50,628 bases of DNA from Gluconacetobacter sacchari (GTDB taxonomy: Bacteria; Pseudomonadota; Alphaproteobacteria; Acetobacterales; Acetobacteraceae): assembly GCF_014174255.1 (NCBI RefSeq), contig NZ_JABEQJ010000035.1:1-50628 (forward strand), given 5' to 3'. Within the stretch, counting starts at the first letter, position 1. Each line of letters starts with the position of its first letter. This document shows, piece by piece, positions 17,241 to 25,747 of this stretch. The notes under the pieces are model-generated. The model did no database searches. It had not been told where the DNA came from and saw nothing but the letters and a program-made list of their open reading frames with translations. The position numbers were made by a program, and so were the translations under genes.

Positions 17241-18109
17241 CCATTCAGATCGGAACGGCCCCGGACGCCTGGGGCGTATGGTACGCCGAGGATCCCCGCC
17301 AGACACCGTGGGAGCGTTATCTCGACGAGGTGGCGCAGGCCGGTTATGGCTGGACCGAACTGGGCCCGTGGGGCTACCTGCCGACGGACCGTTCCCGGCT
17401 CGCGGAGGCATTGGCCGCGCGCCATCTCGGCCTGTGTGGCGCGGCGGTGGTTCATCCGCTGGCGGAGGCGAACGCCCTGGAGACCCTGCGGGCGCGCCTG
17501 CGGCCATTGTGCGAGACGCTGGTCGCCACCGGCACGCCGTGGCTCCTGCTCATGGACGATTCGGACGTCTATCCCACCCGGCAGGGGCGTATCGCATCGC
17601 CCGAAACATGGCGGCACATGATGGGCGTCATCACCGAGGCCGGGCGCGTCGTCGCGCAGGACCATGGGCTGCGGCTTCTCTTTCATCCGCATGTCGGCAC
17701 GGCGGTCGAAACCGAGGAGGAAATCCTCCGTCTTCTGGCCGACACGCCGGAAGACCTCGTGGCCCTCTGCTACGATTTCGGCCACCACGCCTATACCGGC
17801 GCGGATGCGCTGGCCTTCATGCGCGCGCATGCGGACCGGATTCCCTATTATCACTTCAAGAATCTGGACGGTTCCATCCATGCCCGCGCGATGGAGGCGG
17901 CCACGCCGTTCATGGAGGTGTTCCAGAACGGCGTGATGTGCGAGCTGGACAGGGGGGTCATCGATTTCGCGGAAGTGGTGGCCTTTCTCAAGGCGCGGAA
18001 TTTCGAAGGCTTCGCCGTGGTCGAGCAGGACATGTATCCGTGCCCGCCGGAAAAGCCGCTGCCCATTGCCCGGCATAACCGCGAAGCCCTGCGGCGGCTC
18101 GGCCTGTGA
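17237..18109 (+). CDS. IolE-like sugar isomerase/epimerase (xylose-isomerase-like TIM barrel)
   Basis: 290-residue cytoplasmic protein of the AP-endonuclease-2/IolE family. It begins with GTAPDAWGVW and TELGPWGYLP, as in inosose-dehydratase-like proteins. Metal-binding candidates are Glu in TELGP, His in FHPHVGT, Asp and His in CYDFGHHAY, His in YHFKNLDG and Glu in MCELDRG. The start has AGGAGAAG upstream and overlaps the binding-protein stop. A role in dehydrating or isomerising a keto-inositol or keto-sugar made by the Gfo/Idh enzyme fits. Family members that eliminate 3-keto-glycosides are the main alternative. Confidence 0.8.
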   Translation: MTIQIGTAPDAWGVWYAEDPRQTPWERYLDEVAQAGYGWTELGPWGYLPTDRSRLAEALAARHLGLCGAAVVHPLAEANALETLRARLRPLCETLVATGTPWLLLMDDSDVYPTRQGRIASPETWRHMMGVITEAGRVVAQDHGLRLLFHPHVGTAVETEEEILRLLADTPEDLVALCYDFGHHAYTGADALAFMRAHADRIPYYHFKNLDGSIHARAMEAATPFMEVFQNGVMCELDRGVIDFAEVVAFLKARNFEGFAVVEQDMYPCPPEKPLPIARHNREALRRLGL

Positions 18110-19038
18110 CGGCAATGCGGGCGCCGTCCTCGTACGCCATCGGGATCGATGTCGGGGCAACCAAGGTCGCGGCGGCCTGGGTAAACCTGCATGACGGCAC
18201 GCTCGGGCCCGTCAGCCGCATTCCAACCCGCCGCGACGCGCGGCGGGAGGCGATCGTAGACGATATCGTGGCGCTGGTCGGCACAGCCACACCTCCCCCC
18301 GGCCCGGACGCCATCGCAGCGGCCGGCGTGGGCGTGGCGGTTCCCGAACTGGTTGACCTGCGCGGCGAAATCCGCAGCGCCTGGAATTTCCCGCTTCCCG
18401 GTCTCGTCGAGCGCCTGACGGCGGTCGCCGGCGCGCCTGTCAGGGCGGAGAGCGACGTCCGTGCCGCCGCCCTCGCCGAAGCGCGCTTCGGCGCGGGGCG
18501 GGGCTGCGACAATTTCGCGTATTTCTCTCTCGGTTCCGGGATGAGCTACACACTTTGCCTCAACGGTCGCCCCTACGCGGGCGCGCACGGTTTCGCCATC
18601 CATTTCGCGAGTTCCGAAATGGCGGTGCCGGTGCGCGATCGTTCGATGCTCGCGGCCGCCATCCCCGAAGACTACGCCTCGGGCCTGGGCATGGCGCGCC
18701 TGTGGGAGGAGCGGGGGGGCGCGCCGCTGCCGCAAGGGGTCCATAGTCTTGAAGGGCAGGCCGCCCTGGGCAATCCACGGGCGCTGGGGGTCATCGCCGA
18801 TGCCGCCGGAATGGGGGGGCGCCTGATCGCGCAGGCGGTGAACATGCTCGACCCCGAGAAGCTCATTCTCGGCGGCGGGCTCGGCTGTTCCACCGGGCTC
18901 TACAGAACGCGGCTTGAAACGCAGATCCGCGCCCATATCTGGGAGCGGTCATGTGCGGATATTCCGCTGCTCGTGGCCGAACTTGGCGAGGAAGCAGGCA
19001 TCATCGGCGCGGCTCTGGCCGCGTGCGCGGCGCGATAG
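18106..19038 (+). CDS. ROK-family protein, kinase-like, without the zinc motif
   Basis: 310 residues, no DNA-binding domain. The phosphate loop IGIDVGATKVAAAW and the C-terminal LILGGGLG fit the actin-like ROK fold of sugar kinases. Unlike typical ROK glucokinases, the ExGH/CxCGxxGC zinc segment is absent; its place is taken by a GAHGFAIHFASSEM stretch. The start is GTG 18106, overlapping the previous stop (GTGA), or ATG 18115. It could phosphorylate mannose, glucosamine or a related sugar, or be a sensor. The missing zinc site makes a divergent specificity likely. Confidence 0.75.
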   Translation: MTAMRAPSSYAIGIDVGATKVAAAWVNLHDGTLGPVSRIPTRRDARREAIVDDIVALVGTATPPPGPDAIAAAGVGVAVPELVDLRGEIRSAWNFPLPGLVERLTAVAGAPVRAESDVRAAALAEARFGAGRGCDNFAYFSLGSGMSYTLCLNGRPYAGAHGFAIHFASSEMAVPVRDRSMLAAAIPEDYASGLGMARLWEERGGAPLPQGVHSLEGQAALGNPRALGVIADAAGMGGRLIAQAVNMLDPEKLILGGGLGCSTGLYRTRLETQIRAHIWERSCADIPLLVAELGEEAGIIGAALAACAAR

Positions 19039-19045
19039 GCGCCGG

Positions 19046-19948
19046 ATGTCGCGCGGCAGCCTGACGCACAAGATGCCCGCATGGCAGCCATGGGCCTTGC
19101 TGCTGCCCGCGCTCGCCACGCTGGCGGCGCTGGTGCTGGTCCCGTTCGTCCAGACCGTGATTCTCGCCTTCAGCCACGATCCGCACGGCTTCGTTCCCGC
19201 GCGGCCGGGCGCGACGTTCGAGAATTTCCATATCCTGCTGGGCGATCCGGGCTGGTGGCGCGCGGCGCGCACGACGGTCGCGTTCGCGCTGGCCGCCGTT
19301 CCGGCCGAGACGGCGCTGGGCGTGGTCCTGGCCGTGCTGCTTCGTCAACTGGGCAGGCGGCCGCGCGGGGCCGTGCTGGCGGTCATGCTGCTGCCCTGGG
19401 CCGTGCCCGGCGTGGTCGCCGCGCGGCTGTGGGGCTGGATGCTCAACGACCAGTACGGCGTGCTGAACGCGGTACTCGTCGATGTCGGGCTGATCCGCCA
19501 CGGCGCTGCCTGGATGGCGAACCCGGCCGGGATGCTCTTCGTCATGGTCATCGTCGACATATGGCAAGCGACGCCCTTCATGACGCTGCTCGCCCTTGCC
19601 GGGCTCCAGGCCGTGCCGCCGGACGTGGTGAACGCCGCGCGCATGGACGGCGCGAGCGGCTGGCAATGCTTCGTCCATGTCACCCTGCCTCTGCTCCGGC
19701 CGACACTTGCCGTCGCGGCGCTGTTCCGCCTGCTCGACGCGCTGAGAATGTTCGATCTTTCCAGCGTTCTCTACGGCGCGGATATGAACGGCATGACCCT
19801 GTCCGTCTTCGTTCAGATGCAGATCGTGCAATTCGGCGCGGCGGGTTACGGCGCGGCGTCGGCGCTCGCCACGCTGGGGGTCATCGGCCTCGTCGCCGCC
19901 CTGTTCTGGCGATGCGCCATCCCGCCGCGCCGCGGGGGCGATCGCTGA
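19046..19948 (+). CDS. ABC sugar permease, MalF/UgpA-like
   Basis: 300-residue inner-membrane permease with about six hydrophobic segments. The cytoplasmic EAA-type loop reads AVPPDVVNAARMDGASGWQCFVHVTLPLLRP, the contact for the ATPase. I chose ATG 19046, since the frame upstream belongs to the ROK gene's 3' end; ATG 19073 is also possible. The stop and next start overlap as TGATG. It pairs with the following permease to form the channel for the sugar delivered by the 15948-17240 binding protein. Confidence 0.88.
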   Translation: MSRGSLTHKMPAWQPWALLLPALATLAALVLVPFVQTVILAFSHDPHGFVPARPGATFENFHILLGDPGWWRAARTTVAFALAAVPAETALGVVLAVLLRQLGRRPRGAVLAVMLLPWAVPGVVAARLWGWMLNDQYGVLNAVLVDVGLIRHGAAWMANPAGMLFVMVIVDIWQATPFMTLLALAGLQAVPPDVVNAARMDGASGWQCFVHVTLPLLRPTLAVAALFRLLDALRMFDLSSVLYGADMNGMTLSVFVQMQIVQFGAAGYGAASALATLGVIGLVAALFWRCAIPPRRGGDR

Positions 19949-20766
19949 TGCGCCCCGCCCGTCTCTCCTGGCGCTGGCTGGCCCTGGCCGCGGCATGCGT
20001 CCAGACGATTCTTCCGCTGTACTGGGCAGTCGTGACGTCCTTCCGGCGGGGGCCGCAACTTTTTTCGACCGCGTTGCTCGCCCGTCCCGATTTCGGCAAT
20101 TATCGCGTGGTGCTGTCGGAGCCCACATGGTGGCGCGACGCCGCCAATTCCCTGGTCTCGGCCGCCGCCGTGGGGCTGATCGCCCTGTTTCTGGCGCTTC
20201 CCGCGGCCTATGCGCTGGGGCGCATGTCCTTTCGCGGGCGCAGGACGGTTCTCGCCCTGCTGCTTGGCTGCGCGATGCTGCCGCAGATCGCGATCCTGTC
20301 CGGCCTGTTCACCATCATTTCCCGCCTCGGCCTCTATGACCGGCTTGGGGGCCTGATTTTCGCCGATCTGTCGTTCGCGCTGCCCTTCGCGATCTGGCTC
20401 CTGGCCGGCTTCTTTCGCGATCTGCCGCGCGATCTCGACGAGGCTGCCGCGTTGGATGGATGCGGCCTGCTGCGGCGCCTGGCGATGATCCACCTGCCGC
20501 TGATCTGGCCGGGCATCGTCGCGACCGGCCTTCTGATTTTCATGAACTGCTGGAACGAGTTCCTTTTCGCCCTGGCCTTCACCCTGAGCGAGTCCGCGCG
20601 TACACTGCCGGTCGGTATCGGCCTCATCTCCGCGTCCGGCCGGTTCGAACTGCCTTTCGGAATCATCATGTCTGCTTCCCTGCTCGCGACGCTGCCTCCT
20701 GTTTTCCTCGTCCTGCTGTTCCAGCATCGCATCGCGGCGGGGCTGACGGCGGGAGAGGTGAAATGA
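19948..20766 (+). CDS. ABC sugar permease, MalG/UgpE-like
   Basis: 272-residue inner-membrane permease, second half of the sugar channel. It has six predicted hydrophobic segments and an EAA loop (DLPRDLDEAAALDGCGLLRRLAMIHLPLIWP). The NxxxxSxxxA-type segment ANSLVSAAAVG and the FNCWNEFLFA-like segment MNCWNEFLFAL are typical of CUT1 permeases. It is coupled to the upstream permease by TGATG and to the regulator downstream by ATGA. Confidence 0.88.
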   Translation: MRPARLSWRWLALAAACVQTILPLYWAVVTSFRRGPQLFSTALLARPDFGNYRVVLSEPTWWRDAANSLVSAAAVGLIALFLALPAAYALGRMSFRGRRTVLALLLGCAMLPQIAILSGLFTIISRLGLYDRLGGLIFADLSFALPFAIWLLAGFFRDLPRDLDEAAALDGCGLLRRLAMIHLPLIWPGIVATGLLIFMNCWNEFLFALAFTLSESARTLPVGIGLISASGRFELPFGIIMSASLLATLPPVFLVLLFQHRIAAGLTAGEVK

Positions 20767-21971
20767 CCGAACATGACGTGCCCGACGGCGCCGGACAGGC
20801 CTTCTCGCGCATCTACAACCGGCGCCTCGTTTTCGAACTGCTGCATCAGAACGGGCCGTTGAGCCGTGTGGACATCGCGCAGCGCGTCGGCCTCAAGCCG
20901 CAGACGATTTCGGGCATTACGCGCGAACTGCTCGATCAGGGGCTGATTCGCGAGGCCGGGCGGTCCACGGGGTTGCGGGGGCAGCCCCAGACCTACCTCG
21001 CGCCCAATCCCGAGGCCGGCTACGCGATCGGCATGCACGTGGATCGCGGGCGGATTTCGGCCGTCCTCGGAGATCTCCTGCTCAATATCGTCGCCCGGGC
21101 CGACTGGTCGGGCGATACCGGCAATCCGGTGGACACGATGGCGGTCATGGCGCGGCTGGCCGGCCAGCTCATGACGGACAGCGGCATCCAGCACGCGGCG
21201 GTCTGGGGGCTCGGCCTCGTGCTGCCGACGCTGAACGCCGACATGTATGAAGTCGAGATGCGCATGCCTGGCTGGGAAATGTGGCGCGGCTTCGATCCGA
21301 TCGCCGACCTGGCCGGTCGGCTCGGGATTCCGGTCCTGATGGAAAACGATGCCACGGCGGCGGCGGTCGGCACGCTCCTTCACCAGTCCGGCGGGTCGCT
21401 GCGCAATTTCGTGCTTGTCTATATCGGGTATGGAACCGGCGCGGGCATCGTCGTGGACGGCATGCCGATGAAGGGCGTGCATGGCAATGCCGGCGAATTC
21501 GGCCTGCTGCCGGCACCGGGCGGCGAAGGCGTGATCGACGACCAGCTTTCGCTCCACGCCGTCGCGCGCTTGCTGGACCAGCCCGTGGAGGAACTGACGC
21601 CGGACAGGCTGGCGGACCTGCATCGCCGGCGTGACAGCCGTCTCATGCACTGGCTGGAAGATGCGGCCACGACCCTGCGCTACCTCATTTCAATCATGGA
21701 AACGGCCTTCGATCCCGAGACGGTGCTGCTGGGCGGCACGATGCCGGAATCGATCCTCTCGGCACTGGTCGAACGGGCCTATCCGCTTCTTCCGTCCCTC
21801 AGCGCCATCCGCGCGCGCGACCTGCCGCGCTTTTCCGTCGCCAGCCTCGTGACGGACGGTCCCGTCATCGGCGGCATGAGCCTGCCGATCTTCGTCAATA
21901 CGCGCTCGGACTTCCATCATCTCTATATCCGGCACGCCGCGGGCGACGAGCGGCCTTTCGATCATCGCTGA
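20763..21971 (+). CDS. ROK-family transcriptional regulator (NagC/XylR-like)
   Basis: 402 residues. The N-terminus is a winged helix (NRRLVFELLHQNGPLSRVD, VGLKPQTISGITRELLDQGLI, about residues 18-65) followed by an actin-like sugar-binding domain (ENDATAAAVG, YIGYGTGAGIVVDG, GNAGEFGLLPAP). The cysteines of the usual ROK zinc site are absent. It is embedded between permease and ATPase genes and probably represses the divergent operons through the inverted repeat at 14536-14564, released by a sugar. Self-regulation through the plus operon would follow. Confidence 0.85.
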   Translation: MTEHDVPDGAGQAFSRIYNRRLVFELLHQNGPLSRVDIAQRVGLKPQTISGITRELLDQGLIREAGRSTGLRGQPQTYLAPNPEAGYAIGMHVDRGRISAVLGDLLLNIVARADWSGDTGNPVDTMAVMARLAGQLMTDSGIQHAAVWGLGLVLPTLNADMYEVEMRMPGWEMWRGFDPIADLAGRLGIPVLMENDATAAAVGTLLHQSGGSLRNFVLVYIGYGTGAGIVVDGMPMKGVHGNAGEFGLLPAPGGEGVIDDQLSLHAVARLLDQPVEELTPDRLADLHRRRDSRLMHWLEDAATTLRYLISIMETAFDPETVLLGGTMPESILSALVERAYPLLPSLSAIRARDLPRFSVASLVTDGPVIGGMSLPIFVNTRSDFHHLYIRHAAGDERPFDHR

Positions 21972-22015
21972 CCGCGCGTTTCGGCGTCCTGACTTTTCCA
22001 CGGAGCCTGCCGCCC

Positions 22016-23131
22016 ATGGCCCTCGTCGAACTGAAGAACATCCGCAAGACCTATCACGCGGAAGAGATCGTCCGGGGCGTTTCCCTGTCCGTCGCGCGGG
22101 GCGAGTTCGTGGTCTTCGTGGGCCCGTCGGGCTGCGGCAAATCGACGCTGCTGCGCATGATCGCGGGGCTGGAGGACATCTCGTCCGGCGAACTGCTGAT
22201 GGACGGCCAGTTGATGAACGCGGTCGAGCCGGCCAGGCGCGGCCTGGCCATGGTGTTTCAGTCCTACGCCCTTTATCCGCACATGACGGTGCGGCGGAAC
22301 ATGGAATTCAATCTCAGGCTCGCGAAGCTTCCGGCCGCCGAACGCGCGCGGCGCGTGGAGGACGTCGCGCGCATTCTCAAGCTGGACTCCTGCCTCGACT
22401 GCAAGCCCGGCGCACTGTCCGGCGGCCAACGGCAGCGCGTCGCCATCGGGCGCGCCATCGTGCGGAACCCGAAGCTGTTCCTGTTCGACGAGCCGCTGTC
22501 CAATCTCGACGCCGAGTTGCGCGGGCACATGCGGGTCGAACTCGCGATGCTGCATCGCAGGCTCGGCGCGACGACCATCTACGTGACGCACGATCAGGTC
22601 GAGGCCATGACGATGGCGGATCGGATCGTCGTGCTGCGCCAGGGCGCGATCGAGCAGGTCGGCACGCCGCTCGACCTCTATCTCCACCCGCGCAACCGCT
22701 TCGTCGCCGGATTCATCGGCAGCCCGGCGATGAATTTCATCCCCCTGACCATCCTGAAAACCGGGGGTGCCGAAACGCGTGTCGCACTGTCCTGCGGGGT
22801 TCATCTCACGCTGCCGATCGGGTGCCCGTCACGGCTGGCCGGCACGTCGGCCACGCTGGGCATCCGGCCGGAGCACATTCATGTCATGGATGGCGCAGAC
22901 GCGCCGCTTCGGGGCACCATCCTGACCGTCGAACATCTCGGGGCGCTGACGTTCCTGCATGTTCGCCTCGGGCGGGCGGAAACGGTGGTGATCCAGGTCG
23001 GGGGGTATCGGGACGGCCGGGTCGGGGCCGACCTGTCTTTCTGCTTCCCGCCTGCATCCTGCCACCTCTTCGATGTCACGGGCGCGTCGGTCGCCCGGAT
23101 GATGGCGGACGAAGCGCCGTCGCAGGCCTGA
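22016..23131 (+). CDS. ABC sugar transporter ATPase, UgpC/MsmK-like
   Basis: 371-residue CUT1-type ATPase. Motifs are Walker A (GPSGCGKST), Q-loop, LSGGQRQRVAIGRA signature, LFLFDEPLSNLD Walker B and the switch in VTHDQVEAMTMADRIVVL. After about residue 240 comes the regulatory OB-fold domain (IRPEHIHVM). It is the last gene of the plus operon, 44 bp after the ROK regulator, with a new ribosome site (ACGGAG). It powers the two permeases at 19046-20766. Such ATPases can serve several importers. Confidence 0.9.
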   Translation: MALVELKNIRKTYHAEEIVRGVSLSVARGEFVVFVGPSGCGKSTLLRMIAGLEDISSGELLMDGQLMNAVEPARRGLAMVFQSYALYPHMTVRRNMEFNLRLAKLPAAERARRVEDVARILKLDSCLDCKPGALSGGQRQRVAIGRAIVRNPKLFLFDEPLSNLDAELRGHMRVELAMLHRRLGATTIYVTHDQVEAMTMADRIVVLRQGAIEQVGTPLDLYLHPRNRFVAGFIGSPAMNFIPLTILKTGGAETRVALSCGVHLTLPIGCPSRLAGTSATLGIRPEHIHVMDGADAPLRGTILTVEHLGALTFLHVRLGRAETVVIQVGGYRDGRVGADLSFCFPPASCHLFDVTGASVARMMADEAPSQA

Positions 23132-23206
23132 CGGCACCGACAGGGTCGAGACCGCCGGAGGCAAGACGCGCCGCGCGGACGCGATCCGGCTGCGCGGACC
23201 GGACAA

Positions 23207-23236
23207 TTGACAGCAATTCCGGCACGCAAATATAGT
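23207..23236 (+). promoter_or_regulatory. Sigma70-type promoter of the kinase/PLP-enzyme operon
   Basis: A consensus -35 TTGACA (23207-23212) and a -10 TATAGT (23231-23236) are separated by 18 bp. This is the strongest housekeeping promoter seen in the window. It also shows that coding sequence cannot begin at the TTG of the -35 box, and sets the kinase start downstream of about 23243. Confidence 0.7.
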
Positions 23237-23287
23237 CCAGCCCGGCACCTGTCTCGATCCGCCCGTCCGCTGGAAAGGCCCCGGCCC

Positions 23288-24385
23288 TTGCCCGACACGC
23301 CCGCCCGCATGCCGGACATCGCCCTGCTGGGCGACCTGGGCTCGACCTTCGTGTCGATCGCGCGGGACGAAGCCATCGATATCCTGAAACGTTTCTATGG
23401 CCTGACCGCATCGGTGGCGCGGCTGGAGACCGAAAAGGACGACACGTTCCGCGTCACGCCCGCCTGCGGCGACAGCCTGATTCTGAAAATCGCCAACCCG
23501 GCCGAGGACCCGGCCGAGATCGAGGCGCAGGCCGCGCTGCTGACGTTCCTGGAACGGACGGCGCCGCACCTGCCCACCCCGCGCGTGATGGCGGGCCGCG
23601 AGGGTGCGGCGATCGTCACCTTTCAGGACCGCGCCGGCCAGACACGCCGCGCGCGCGTCATGACCTACCTGCCGGGCCAGCCCCTGGACCGGCTGGACGC
23701 CGGCGCGGTGCTCCGCCGCGATGTGGGGCGGATGCTGGGGCGATTGCGCCTGGCGATGGCGGCGTTCGATCATCCGGGCTGCCATCGGGTCCTGGCCTGG
23801 GATGTCCGGCATGTGACGAAGCTTGCGCCCCTGCTCGACCATGTTCACGACCAGCGGCGGCGCGAGGCGCTCGCGGAGGCGATGCGCCGCCTGACCGGCC
23901 TCTCGCAGCGTATCGCCGGCCTGCGCCGGCAGGTCGTGCATAACGATTTCAACCGCTCCAACCTCATCATCCGCGACGATGGCGGCCCCCGGCTCGGCGG
24001 CATCATCGATTTCGGCGACATCGTCCACACCGCGATCGCGATCGACGTCTCCACCGCGGTCGTGAACCAGTTGCCCCGGACGCTCGACGGCGCCTTCCGC
24101 GACGATCTGTTCCGCGACGCGCGCGATGTGGTGCGCGGCTACCTGGCGGCGGCCGACCTCGATGACGAGGAACTGCGGCTGATTCCGCACCTGGCGATGG
24201 CGCGGATCGTGGTGCGATCCCTGATTTCACTGTATCGGGCGGCGCTGCTCCCGCATAATGCCCGCTATATCCTGCGTAATACCGAACCGGGCTGGGCCCA
24301 GCTCGACTGGCTGCTGAAACGCGATCCGGACCGGATGTCCGCCCGGTTCCTGTCCGATCTCCGACATCGAGGCCCCAGCACATGA
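23288..24385 (+). CDS. APH-fold small-molecule kinase (hydroxylysine/ethanolamine kinase-like)
   Basis: 365 residues of the aminoglycoside-phosphotransferase/choline-kinase fold. It shows a nucleotide-binding N-lobe (KDDTFRV ... LILKIANP), the catalytic loop VVHNDFNRSNLI and metal-binding IIDFGD. The start is TTG 23288 with GGAAAGG nine bases upstream; ATG 23309 is the alternative without a ribosome site. The stop overlaps the next ATG. Kinase plus class-III PLP enzyme is the arrangement of hydroxylysine kinase with 5-phosphohydroxylysine phospho-lyase, and of ethanolamine-phosphate breakdown. An antibiotic-resistance role is unlikely given this partner. Confidence 0.75.
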   Translation: MPDTPARMPDIALLGDLGSTFVSIARDEAIDILKRFYGLTASVARLETEKDDTFRVTPACGDSLILKIANPAEDPAEIEAQAALLTFLERTAPHLPTPRVMAGREGAAIVTFQDRAGQTRRARVMTYLPGQPLDRLDAGAVLRRDVGRMLGRLRLAMAAFDHPGCHRVLAWDVRHVTKLAPLLDHVHDQRRREALAEAMRRLTGLSQRIAGLRRQVVHNDFNRSNLIIRDDGGPRLGGIIDFGDIVHTAIAIDVSTAVVNQLPRTLDGAFRDDLFRDARDVVRGYLAAADLDDEELRLIPHLAMARIVVRSLISLYRAALLPHNARYILRNTEPGWAQLDWLLKRDPDRMSARFLSDLRHRGPST

Positions 24386-25734
24386 CGTCCGTGAAACAGC
24401 CCGCGACGATGGTCAACGCCTTCGATCCCGCCCGTCTGGGCGATCTCGACGCCGAAACGCGCGGCATGATCGAACGGCGCATGCGCCTGCTCGGCCCGGC
24501 CTATCGCCTGTTCTACGAACAGCCGCTGCGCGTCGAACGGGGCAGCGGCCCGTTCCTCTACGACCAGAACGGCGTGGAATATCTCGATGCCTACAACAAT
24601 GTCGCCAGCGTCGGCCACGCGAATCCCCGCGTCGCGGCGGCGATCGCCGGGCAGGCCGCGCGCCTGGCCACGCACACCCGCTACGTGCAGGAGCCCATCC
24701 TGCGCTATGCCGAATCGATCCTGCCCAGCTTCGGCGGCAGGCTGGCCGAAGACGGCCATATCATGTTCACCTGCACCGGGTCCGAGGCCAACGACCTGGC
24801 ATTGCGCATCGCCCAGCATCGCACCGGGCGCGACGGGATCATCATCACGTCCGAGGCCTATCACGGCAATTCCCAGCTCACGGCGGGGTGCTCGCCGTCG
24901 CTGGGGCGCCGCGCGCCGCTGGGCCCATGGGTCAGGCAGGTGCCCACGCCCGATTCCTATCGCCTGCCGCGGGAGACGATGGTGCCCTGGTTCGTCGAAC
25001 AGGTGGCGCGCCAGATCGACGACCTGGAACGGCACGGCAACGGGATTGCCGCCTTTATCTGCGATTCCATTTTCTCGTCCGATGGCATCTACGACGATCC
25101 GGTCGGTCTGCTGGCACCGGTGGCGGATCTCGTACGCAGCCGGGGCGGGGTCTTCATCGCCGACGAAGTCCAGGCGGGCTTCGGGCGCACGGGCACGGCA
25201 TTCTGGGGCTATCGCCGCCACGGCGTCGACCCGGACATGGTGACGATGGGCAAGCCGATGGGCAACGGCTTTCCCGTCGCGGCCGTCGCCGTCCGCCCCG
25301 ACATCATCGCGGGCTTCGGGTGCGACATGCGCTATTTCAATACGTTCGGCGGCAACGCGGTGGCGATCGCGGCCGCCCAGGCCACGCTCGACGTCCTGCG
25401 CGACGACGCCCTGTCCGAGAACGCGGAGCGCGTGGGCAACCATATCCGCGCCGGCTTCGCCAGGTTGCGGCACCGTTTTCCCGTCATCGGCGATATTCGC
25501 GGCGCCGGCCTATATGTCGGCGTCGAGATGGTCACGGACCCGGCGAGCCGGCAGCCCGACGGCGCGCTGGCGGCGCGCATCGTCAACGGCCTGCGCGACC
25601 GGCATATCCTGATCTCCGCGACCGGCTTTCACGCCAACACGCTCAAGATCCGCCCCCCGCTGGTGTTCACGACGGAGAACGCGGACCGGCTGCTGGATCA
25701 GACCGAAGCGCTTCTCGACGCTCTGGCCGGATAG
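24382..25734 (+). CDS. Class-III PLP enzyme, aminotransferase or phospho-lyase of the AGXT2L type
   Basis: 450-residue fold-type I PLP enzyme. Visible marks are YLDAYNNVASVGHANPRV, CTGSEANDLALRIA, ICDSIFSSDGIYDDP, FIADEVQAGFGRTG (Asp for the pyridine nitrogen) and the Schiff-base Lys in MGKPMGNGFP. The YNNVASVGHANP signature is typical of the ethanolamine-phosphate and 5-phosphohydroxylysine phospho-lyase subgroup. It is coupled to the kinase (ATGA), so the pair probably phosphorylates an amino alcohol and then eliminates phosphate and ammonia. A plain omega-transaminase is possible. Confidence 0.8.
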   Translation: MTSVKQPATMVNAFDPARLGDLDAETRGMIERRMRLLGPAYRLFYEQPLRVERGSGPFLYDQNGVEYLDAYNNVASVGHANPRVAAAIAGQAARLATHTRYVQEPILRYAESILPSFGGRLAEDGHIMFTCTGSEANDLALRIAQHRTGRDGIIITSEAYHGNSQLTAGCSPSLGRRAPLGPWVRQVPTPDSYRLPRETMVPWFVEQVARQIDDLERHGNGIAAFICDSIFSSDGIYDDPVGLLAPVADLVRSRGGVFIADEVQAGFGRTGTAFWGYRRHGVDPDMVTMGKPMGNGFPVAAVAVRPDIIAGFGCDMRYFNTFGGNAVAIAAAQATLDVLRDDALSENAERVGNHIRAGFARLRHRFPVIGDIRGAGLYVGVEMVTDPASRQPDGALAARIVNGLRDRHILISATGFHANTLKIRPPLVFTTENADRLLDQTEALLDALAG

Positions 25735-25747
25735 GCCGCGCGGCGCC

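Noticed and set aside
15540-17507. 655-codon minus-strand open frame
   Set aside because: Shadow of the GH76 and binding-protein genes, with no recognisable domain.
23207-23309. TTG 23207 as the kinase start
   Set aside because: This TTG is part of a consensus -35 box (TTGACA) followed by a good -10, so the start must be downstream of the promoter.
23260-24385. Aminoglycoside resistance gene
   Set aside because: The kinase fold is shared, but coupling to an AGXT2L-type PLP enzyme points to amino-alcohol metabolism.
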